Shown here piece after piece: positions 11,416 to 18,649 of a DNA stretch of 40,217 nucleotides (within the stretch, counting starts at the first letter, position 1; each line of letters starts with the position of its first letter). The stretch covers positions 1 to 40,217 of the forward strand of contig JAUCBJ010002929.1 in NCBI GenBank assembly GCA_032718475.1, written 5' to 3'. The position numbers were made by a program, and so were the translations under genes. Below the pieces are notes generated by a model that had not been told where the DNA came from, did no database searches, and worked only from the letters and a program-made list of their open reading frames with translations. The DNA comes from Nemertoderma westbladi (taxonomy: Eukaryota > Xenacoelomorpha > Nemertodermatida > Nemertodermatidae).

Positions 11416-11874
11416 TTGACAATAAATCAAATATGCCCAGCCCGCAAGATAGATTTTTCGAATTTACTTTCTTATTTCTTCCTAATTTACTTAGTTTCTA
11501 ATTTTGCAGCAGTTGGGTGTTATGTCTCTCTATTTTGTTCGATATTGAGTTCCGTTTTGGCATACGGTACGTCAGTCTGTCAGTATGAATGGATTTTGTT
11601 CAAATTACGTGCCAACGTTTTCTACGTCGATGCTCTTTCAACACGACGCCAGGCATATTTCGATGCCTGCTGGTGCAGCATTGCTATCATTGCCAATGCT
11701 ACGCTGGTTACACCTGACGCCAGCGTAGCACATATCTGCAGACTCTTTGCCCGCATATCTCAGAACACATACAATTTACCCAGTAAAGCATACACATCTC
11801 TGAACGACATTAATCTCGAAAGTCATATATCTTGGAAGGAATCATATCTCCCGAAACCGAATTGCTCGGCATAG
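11416..11874 (+). CDS. Unassigned 152-codon ORF
   Basis: This open frame is in a locally GC-richer patch. The N-terminal 50 residues are hydrophobic, with LLSYFFLIYLVSNFAAVGCY. The middle contains RRQAYFDACWCSIAIIANAT and LVTPDASVAHI. The latter is weakly like the TPDTSxxHxA motif of family 9 glycosyltransferases, but the flanks do not follow that family. I do not recognise the product. An 11-bp inverted repeat (11697-11707 with 11720-11730) lies inside the frame. It may be a chance ORF or a fragment of a horizontally acquired or host gene. Confidence 0.25.
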   Translation: MTINQICPARKIDFSNLLSYFFLIYLVSNFAAVGCYVSLFCSILSSVLAYGTSVCQYEWILFKLRANVFYVDALSTRRQAYFDACWCSIAIIANATLVTPDASVAHICRLFARISQNTYNLPSKAYTSLNDINLESHISWKESYLPKPNCSA

Positions 11875-12048
11875 TTTCAAAATATGCGTCATACTTGTAG
11901 TTTGTTAAATCATATTTAATCGCGAATATACATATATATATATCTTTGTGAAAACTTTTCAGTTTCTGAAGAATCCTTAATTTTTAATCACCATGCAATT
12001 TGTTCCAAATGTAAAATAATATTGTAAACTGGTGGCAGTTAATAATAA

Positions 12049-12317
12049 ATTGGTTTATCTTGTCAAGCAGTATGTTGTCTTGTCAAGATATTTGGTCAAC
12101 ATTTATAACTAAATATATTATTGAAACCACCAAATATCTTGTCATTTTGACAATCCAGCTACCCAATTCAATAAAATATGTGACACATATTGACAATATT
12201 ATCTTGCCAAATTATTTAACCAGATATATGCAGTCAATTTAAGTAGATATGTTGTCGTCACTATGTGACAATACATATCTGGTCAAATTGGCATTTTTTT
12301 TGGTCAGTTTAACCAAT
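12049..12317. mobile_element. Palindromic MITE-like unit
   Basis: The stretch is bounded by ATTGGTTTA at 12049 and its approximate reverse TTAACCAAT at 12309. Inside are several inverted pairs. CAAGATATTTGG (12084) pairs with CCAAATATCTTG (12130). TGCCAAATTATTTAACCAGA (12205) pairs with TCTGGTCAAATTGGCA (12278). There is also a small GTCACTATGTGAC palindrome. The words TTGTCAA and TGACAA recur. There is no coding capacity. It looks like a short non-autonomous DNA transposon, but I see no clear target-site duplication. Confidence 0.45.
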
Positions 12318-13440
12318 CTTTTTTTTTGAGTAATAGTTCCTATTCAGTTAGCTCTTAGTTTATACTTTACAAACTTGAACTGCACAAAGATCGCTTTGAG
12401 TTGTGATGGCAACTCATTAAGTCAATGTTTAACTGAGCATGTTTGTAAACAATGTAATAGTTTAAACTTTACAAACTTGAATTGTTTCTTGAAAAATATA
12501 CTAATATAAGGGATCTTGAAAAATATACTAATATAAGGGATAAGTTCTAATAAGTTTAGGTATTGTGCTATAGATGGATTTCTAATATACATTTTTTTAT
12601 CAGTTGTTTTTTTATTTGTTTTTATTATTTTTTTTTATTTTTTTGGTTTTTTTTTTAGCTTTTTCCTTTATTCTAGAATATTGAATTAATTTAAATTTTT
12701 TTGTTTTTTTTTTATTTTTTTTTTATTTTTTTGACAGCTAAGCAGAGCCACCCTGTTATATTTCCATGCACCAACATACTACTAAAACTATTTAATTATT
12801 AACACAATTATGTTTGTAAATAATCCATATTTCAATATTTAATCAATTATCATTTTTTATCAATATTATATCTAGCAGAGCATAGATCACTTACTCAATG
12901 TCAATGCATGTTTATATCATATAATGCATATTGGTACTATTTCAGTATTTTCTCGATTGCCATGTAAGATGCTCTAGTCTATACTGGTTGATTTTTTACT
13001 GGTCCAGAGCCATCAGTAATTTTTGTACTACACATATTACCTTATACAACATCTGAAATTTTCAGAAGGGGAGTACCATATATAATGTATATTTATATGA
13101 ATTCTTAAGTCAGTAGTTATCTTATTTATCTTACGACCAATATAATTAGGCCTCACCTTCATACTGAGTTTGTCCCAACCATGGTACAGTGAATTGAAGG
13201 AAATACAACCATGGCAATCTATCCACTTCCAAATATACCAGCCTGCTATTTCTCTCCGATGTTATCATCATAGCATCATGCATGTGATAATCACAATACA
13301 GACAAATAAACAAAAATGCAAATAAACACAAAGAAACAAAAACAAACAACAATCAAGGAGAAGCAAACATGGAAAATATTAACAGCCTTTATAAGGCAAC
13401 ATAAAAACCACAATAAAATGTCTTCCTGACGGGATAGTAT
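12318..13440. other. Non-coding, T-rich tract and small duplications
   Basis: CTTGAAAAATATACTAATAT is duplicated head to tail at about 12488 and 12517. CTTTACAAACTTGAA occurs twice (about 12366 and 12470). From 12590 to 12735 one strand is almost pure T with a few A and G. The right end (13140-13440) has no supported gene. Confidence 0.5.
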
Positions 13441-13448
13441 GGTGGGTT

Positions 13449-13681
13449 ATCCAGCCTCAATAGGGCGGGATGTCCATATCCAGCCTCAATAGGGTGGGAT
13501 GTCCTGTCCAGCCTCAATATGGCGGGATGTCCAGCCTCAAGGACGGGATGTCGATGTTCAGCCTCAATAGGGCAGGATGTCCAGTCTTGATAGGCGGGAT
13601 ATTACGGAGGGTTATCCATCCTCAATAGGGTGGGATGTCCAGCCTCAATAGGGCGGGATGTCCAGTCTTGATAGGCGGGAT
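13449..13681 (+). repeat. GC-rich minisatellite, about 24-bp unit
   Basis: About nine degenerate copies of CCAGCCTCAATAGGGCGGGA plus TGT are packed here, some shortened to the CCAGTCTTGATAGGCGGGA variant. A higher-order pattern is visible: GGGTTATCCA plus units near 13444 is repeated near 13610. The array abuts the LINE endonuclease scrap at its right edge. Its GC content stands out from the AT-rich surroundings. Confidence 0.85.
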
Positions 13682-14110
13682 AAACAGCATGATCAACTGT
13701 GAGGCATACAGCTCGTCCAACATAATTGGTTGGGACCACATAATTGTGACTGCAGAGATCAGACTCAGTTTGAGAGCCATAAAACCCAGGACAAGCAAGC
13801 AAATCAACTATGACTGGGAGCAACTCAGAACTGACAATGCAGAAAGGATGTTTACACAGTAGAAGTTCAAAACCGCTTTGAAGCACTTCAGTCAATGGAT
13901 GAAGACCAGTCCACCGATTCAATATACCAGAATAATAAAAGCCCACAAGGAATCAGCTAAGAGGCATATCCCCCAGAAACCCAAAGGAAAACAGTATGTG
14001 CCATGGCAAAACTCTTGAGGTTACTTGTAAGAGAGTAGATCTTAAGATAGCCTATTCGAAATCGTCAATAGACATGTTGATCACCAGGGAAGAACGAGAT
14101 CCATGGCTAT
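13682..14110 (+). pseudogene. LINE endonuclease and linker fragment (third family)
   Basis: The frame to 13862 reads NCEAYSSSNIIGWDHIIVTA then EIRLSLRAIKPRTSKQ and YDWEQL. This is the end of an APE-type LINE endonuclease and the start of its linker. The usual SDHR catalytic His block is altered to WDHI. A frame change at about 13855 and another near 13920 separate later pieces, including IIKAHKESAKRHIPQKPKGK and PWQNS. No RT follows. The residues differ from the LINE at 4130-7800, so this is another family. Confidence 0.7.
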
Positions 14111-15235
14111 AAGTAATGACACACATACTGGTACTGGTACCAGTCCCGGAACCAGTAAAAAATACAGTAATAAGAACAACTGTAATAGGCCTAGGCCTAT
14201 AATCCCCATAATGGCTGTTTTAAATGCTAGGGCAACTGCTATTGAGTTGCTCGAATTCGAGGATGCTCCTGTATCACGTTGTATACGCACTGAATTCGAA
14301 AGTTCATTCAGTCATTAGCTGATTAGACTGTGGCTGTTAGACTTGAAGAACAGAAGAAAACCTCAAAGGGAAGCAGGAAGCTCGTCAGTTAACAGTTTAA
14401 GACAAGATTTAGTCTGATTACTGGATTGAAATCAGAAAATAGACAGACTGCCTGTCTGTTATACTTGACAATTCAACTGTTATAATGCTGTAGGCCTAAC
14501 TAATGCAGTAATGTAGCCTATCATATACTACTGAAACTACTGTACCTGTCTGTGTCAGACTAACAGTAGCTCCATGTCAAAACAATTGACACTTTCGAAC
14601 CTGACTACATTGTAGCTAAACCACCACCATGGCGTTCTTGCCACTTGTAGCAAGATCGCCATCAATTCCACCAAAATGCCATGTATATTTCTCATTTTTT
14701 CCATTTCTGAACAAAACCATAATATTACATATTTAACAGAAATTGTTCAAACCACCGTTTTATATATTAAAATATGGCACTTAGGTAACATGATATATGT
14801 ATATACATATATTAAATATGTACACAGGCCTATTTATTTTAATATTCACATTTTTTATAATTAAAATAATGTTATGGGCAATTCCCATTTAATTTAATTA
14901 TTATACCGTTATTATACACATATTATTATTACCAGTTAAGTATATGTATAACGATAACCTAATAAGAGTAGGCAATCTGACATAGTTATTTCCATCCATG
15001 GAAATCGTAAAAACAAGAGCCATGCAAGGGAACAGCACACTTAACGCACTATATATATATATATTAAAATCCGGGATGGCCCCGGTGCTATAATAATATC
15101 CATTCAATATCAGATAAAAGCACATTGGCATTATAAATTAAAATTACGAGCATCACATACAATAATTGTAAAATTCGAAATAAAACAGTTCGTTAGATTA
15201 ATTACTCACATTAACATTTCTTTTAGTACTGATGG
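14111..15235. other. Non-coding, no gene seen
   Basis: There are local palindromes (ACTGGTACCAGT near 14135, ATAGGCCTAGGCCTAT near 14187) and an AT dinucleotide run at 15051-15065. No frame on either strand shows a recognisable domain. Confidence 0.5.
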
Positions 15236-15894
15236 TCATGCAAAAGTGTTTAAGTTATATTTATTTAAAATATCAATACAATAAATAGATAAAAACTCCT
15301 CTTTGTGAGACATAAGATCATTACATGTTTTCTTAACTTTGTTGCCACAGTGTTTGGTAGAATAACTGGACACAGCTAGGGACAATAAGTTAGGTAACTC
15401 GTATTCCCATGACGAAATTTTATAAGAAGAGAACATATCTATGGTAGACCCAATACAATGATCACAGAGGATATTCGTGAAGAGCCATGTTATCTTAGAA
15501 TTTCCGGTATTGAATATCCGATGGATGAAATTGAATTGTTGTAGCCTTAGTAGCACCTCTATATTCAAGTCAAACAACAAATAACATATAGTTTGATATC
15601 TTGTTGTCTAAATGTAGAATCGAGCGCATAGCCTTTCTTATCTGTTTCGCAATAACATCAATGTTATTAGAAGATAGACTTGCTGCTCCATAGATAATAC
15701 TTGGGATACAAATCACATTCCATATCAGTTTGGTTATTTTTAAGGGGACATCAGTAATTGAAAACCCATTCCGGGTCATTTGAGCTGCATTACCCCAAAT
15801 CTTCCCATTTAGAAAAGAAAACATTGATGCTTGATCGCAAGGAATAGGCACACTAAATGTCAAAATCTCTATTAAAGCTTCATAGGAAATTTCC
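15236..15894 (-). pseudogene. LINE reverse transcriptase tail, split by frameshift and BEL insertion
   Basis: The minus-strand frame from the right edge to 15570 contains ITKLIWNVICIPSIIYGAAS and a following helix region. This is the post-polymerase block of CR1-like RTs. A frameshift near 15575 leads into a second frame down to 15236 with LLRLQQFNFIHRIF and other RT-tail-like sequence. Polymerase motifs are missing. The open frame continues to the exact insertion point of the BEL element at 15894. Its upstream continuation is displaced to 33100 and beyond. Confidence 0.6.
15890..15894. repeat. Target-site duplication, left copy (TTTCC)
   Basis: TTTCC directly precedes the 5' LTR and recurs at 33095-33099 directly after the 3' LTR. 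A sixth base (A) can be included on the left of both. A length of 5 to 6 bp is normal for BEL/Pao integrases. Confidence 0.8.
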
Positions 15895-16020
15895 TATAGA
15901 ATTATATTCCCTAAATGCCGTGGATTTTCAAAATTTTATTTTATTCGAATTAACTTTGTAAAGATTGCTTTGAGTTCTCATTCGTATTGGTTCTATCATT
16001 TGTACATCTATCGGTCAAGT

Positions 16021-16107
16021 GGTTCAGTAGCTCAGTCGGTAGAGCGTTGGAAATTATATGTGTAGTAGGTATCGAGTTCGAATCCTAGTAAGTGCGAATT
16101 ATTTTTT
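16021..16107 (+). promoter_or_regulatory. tRNA-like Pol III promoter module in the 5' LTR
   Basis: TAGCTCAGTCGG (16028-16039) is a consensus A box. It lies in a perfect D-arm, where GCTC pairs with GAGC. GTTCGAATCC (16076-16085) is a consensus B box with a TTCGAAT T-loop. The spacing is that of a tRNA. T6 at 16102-16107 is a Pol III terminator. The acceptor and anticodon stems do not pair, so it is not a working tRNA. It resembles the head of a tRNA-derived SINE. The same module is at 31288-31374. Confidence 0.75.
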
Positions 16108-16263
16108 GTGCAGAATTTCAACTCATTTAAATTAACCGCTACAAATTAATTGCATTTGTCTGTACCAATGAGACTGTAGTTATTTGATTGTAACCAATGT
16201 CGTGCAAGTTATATATTAGCTGGACCAATAGCTATCTTTAAAACCCTGTTAGAACCCATAGAA

Positions 16264-16285
16264 CAATCGAGAATTTTCTCGATTG
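16264..16285. promoter_or_regulatory. 22-bp palindrome upstream of a TATA box
   Basis: CAATCGAGAA, two T residues, then TTCTCGATTG form a perfect 10-bp inverted repeat. It sits 18 bp upstream of TATATAAA and is preserved in the 3' LTR at 31531-31552. It could be a dimeric transcription-factor site or an RNA hairpin. Confidence 0.7.
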
Positions 16286-16303
16286 ATTGCGGCACAAATT
16301 TAG

Positions 16304-16428
16304 TATATAAAGGTGCGATTTGTTCATTAGTTATCCAATCTCTACTTCTCAGATTATCTTATCAATATTCTGTCGTGCTTAGTTTAATTCAGATTACATT
16401 GTATTATAATTATATCTTCTGTAATAAA
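16304..16428 (+). promoter_or_regulatory. Candidate core promoter and polyadenylation signal
   Basis: TATATAAA at 16304-16311 is followed about 20-35 bp on by pyrimidine-rich Inr-like sequence. AATAAA at 16423-16428 is followed by a T-rich stretch. This is the spacing expected across a short LTR R region. A second TATA at 17518 competes for the role. Confidence 0.45.
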
Positions 16429-17516
16429 GTCAGAATATTCTCTCAGCTTTTCTATCTGTTTTATCATGGATTCACTACGGTGAACAAAGCTAAGGGACAG
16501 GATGGCCAGCTAAAGATCGGGCCGCAGCAATGAACGGGAACATCGGGGGAATGTAGACGAGAGACAACCCGCAATACCATCTAGAGTTATTCGCCCATCG
16601 CCTGAAAGGTTAGACAGCGTTCGATCCTTGCTACCTAAGTATAAGACCAAAAGATCAAAAGGTAGACGTAGTGACACGCTGTAAGCCTAAAATTACATCT
16701 TAGGGACTGTACTGTCTTGATTCAGGAAAAACCGCAGTGGACCTTCATATTCCTACGGGGGAGGGAGAGAGAGCAGAGATACTAGTACGCAGATAGGACG
16801 TAGGCACACCGGTACAAGGCATACAAATGGTTAGGGTGCAGCAAACTGTACGCTTAACTCTTGCTAAGTACAGGTGCGTCTGTGACTATTTGCCGTACAA
16901 CGGTGTCCATTACATCAGAACTTGTAGGCTAGGAGGGTTATTGTGTTTTCACCTGAATTAGGATTGTACCGTTCAGGCGGTAGGGCAGTTTACGTACTAG
17001 GCGCAAATAAATTGAGGCTATTAGGGATACTAACATCTACCGTGTCCCCGCCAACGCCCTGATAGGAAGTTACCTGGACTACCTGGGTGACTAAAATTCT
17101 AGATAGGACGCCAGGATAGCTATTAGTAACTGTACGCCTACAGTAGTAAACTAACACATCTCTTCTTAGTATCAGGGACCTGGTACCTAAAATTGCCGAA
17201 TTCTGGGCGTAGTATTAACCTTATGCCTGAATTTGAGTCCTGGAAATACGCAAGAGGGGAAGGAACCTTATCATTCGTGAGTATTGGACCTACAAGTTAT
17301 AAAATTAGAATATTCGTAAAATGCACACTGTACCCAGTAATTATATATGTGAAGGAGCAAAACTGCTTTTGACCGTTCAGAATTAACACACGCGCGTTAG
17401 AAATTATTTACACCTCAAAATATATAAAATTAACTTTCGTCCTTACTGCACTTTGCTCGCTAGTTAGACATCTCCAAATCTCTGCCTGTACCTAGCTAGC
17501 GTCCCTTTGCCCAACC

Positions 17517-17660
17517 ATATAAATCACACCGCGGCAAAGTATACGAGCCTCTTAGTCCGTCAGTGAGTCAGCCTGATTTTAGGATTCGCTGCGCGGGATT
17601 TTGTTTCATCGAAGTTTGTCTGCTTGTAGACTGTTTTCTGCCTCACCGGTTATAAGAGAT
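17517..17660 (+). promoter_or_regulatory. Second candidate promoter, conserved in the LTR relic
   Basis: TATAAA at 17518-17523 is followed by CACACCGCGGCAA, then CTTAGTCCGTCAGTG and TAGGATTCGCTGCGC. The same order and spacing appear in the diverged relic at 9030-9160, whose other LTR parts have faded. Such selective retention suggests the real start region of transcription, which would give a U3 of about 1.65 kb. Confidence 0.5.
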
Positions 17661-17696
17661 ACTGCAATATATTCGCTTACTTAGAGTTTACTGTTT

Positions 17697-18080
17697 TGGT
17701 GAGAAGGTCGGATTTATGATTTGATTCACAAACTTTACAGTAGGATATTGCAGGTATTGTTACTGTCTCTTCGAATAGTAGGAATATGTGATTTAACATA
17801 TTTCCTAGAATAGTAGGAATAGGCGTATCTCTTCAATTAGTAGGAATATGTTTTACTGAACTACGGTTCGGTAGGACTAAAGTTATTTGAAAATTTTGTA
17901 TTTTGAGGTAAAATTTTATATTTGATTAGCTAAGTGCTAATTTTTTGAAATAAAATTTGATTTGAACCGCGTGTAAAATATTTTTGGAATTGAATACCGG
18001 TGTTTAAAGGGGTTTAAATACCATATTGTACCGGTACAAAATTTTTTGTAAAGTAAAACCTAACTCTTTTGTTTTTTCAG
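17697..18080 (+). other. Possible leader intron
   Basis: TTTTG|GTGAGA at about 17696 fits a 5' splice site within the LTR. CTCTTTTGTTTTTTCAG ending at 18080 is a strong acceptor with a pyrimidine tract. Splicing would remove about 0.38 kb, including the LTR end and any primer-binding site from that mRNA. No transcript evidence is available. Confidence 0.4.
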
Positions 18081-18649
18081 GATTCAGAACTCATTTCTAG
18101 ACTGTAACGGGAGCAAGACCGTGTTTAGCAAGTTTGGGAGATAGATAACTCAACAACTTTGGTTGGGAAAATCGCGTTTCGTCCGCAACGCTGAAAACGG
18201 AAAGGTTCACGTTCGGTTTGTATCTGGGAATCTGTTTTTCTGGAGAATTATTGGAGTGGGTGAGTTCGAAAAGTTGCATAAATAAGTTAGGCATTACCGT
18301 ATTAGTTAAAATTATTGTGGGTTCCACTGTCTCAAGTATTTATGCATTCCGTACGATTTCTTTGTTCATTGCTGAATTAGTCCGTATTATTGTATTTAAT
18401 TTACCTTTTGATAACGCATATCGTTATCCGATTTATTTGTTATAAAATTGGCCGCTAGGCTAATTTTATTATATACTTATTCCGTGACATTTATTTGCTG
18501 TAAAATTGGCCGTTTAGGCTAATTTTATCCATCTGCTATAAAATCGGCCGGTAGGCTAATTTTATAAGACTGTAATTAGTACCGTTTAGATATAAATACG
18601 GTAAACTCGATACTTTGACACTCACTTTACTTGACTTACAACTACCGAA
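17840..18649 (+). other. 5' leader of the element
   Basis: The leader lies between the 5' LTR and ORF1. Its first bases repeat TAGTAGGAATATG, which also occurs near 17776 and 17810 inside the LTR. No TGG-initiated tRNA-complementary site follows the LTR. The right half has the three stem-loops listed next, then AT-rich sequence up to the ORF1 ATG (context GAAATGA, purine at -3). Confidence 0.6.
18442..18565 (+). repeat. Three near-identical stem-loops in the leader
   Basis: Hairpin 1 (18442-18469): ATAAAATTGGCC, loop GCTA, GGCTAATTTTAT; 12 pairs in RNA including one G-U. Hairpin 2 (18501-18527): TAAAATTGGCC, loop GTTTA, then GGCTAATTTTA. Hairpin 3 (18538-18565): ATAAAATCGGCC, loop GGTA, GGCTAATTTTAT with one mismatch. 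The stems are conserved and the spacers and loops vary. They lie 85-210 bases before the ORF1 ATG, where retroelement RNAs carry dimerisation or packaging signals. Confidence 0.85.

Larger units (their letters stand above)
15895..17839 (+). repeat. 5' LTR of the BEL/Pao element
   Basis: It is 1945 bp, starting TATAGAATTATATTCC and ending CTTCAATTA. The ends are not the canonical TG and CA. The boundaries come from comparison with the 3' LTR and the target duplication, and could shift by a base. Differences from the 3' copy seen by eye are C15919/T31186, T17329/C32583, T17625/C32879, a 13-bp segment (16864-16876) missing from the 3' copy, and one C missing near 17835. It carries a tRNA-like module, a palindrome, two TATA boxes and an AATAAA. 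Confidence 0.9.

Noticed and set aside
11416-11874. Bacterial-type family 9 glycosyltransferase
   Set aside because: Only LVTPDASVAHI resembles that motif; the flanking residues and length do not fit. Left unassigned.
13449-13681. CRISPR array
   Set aside because: The units are contiguous and degenerate, with no unique spacers, in a eukaryotic setting. It is a minisatellite.
16021-16093. Functional tRNA gene
   Set aside because: The D-arm and both Pol III boxes are good, but the acceptor and anticodon stems do not pair and the T stem is weak. Called a tRNA-like module instead.
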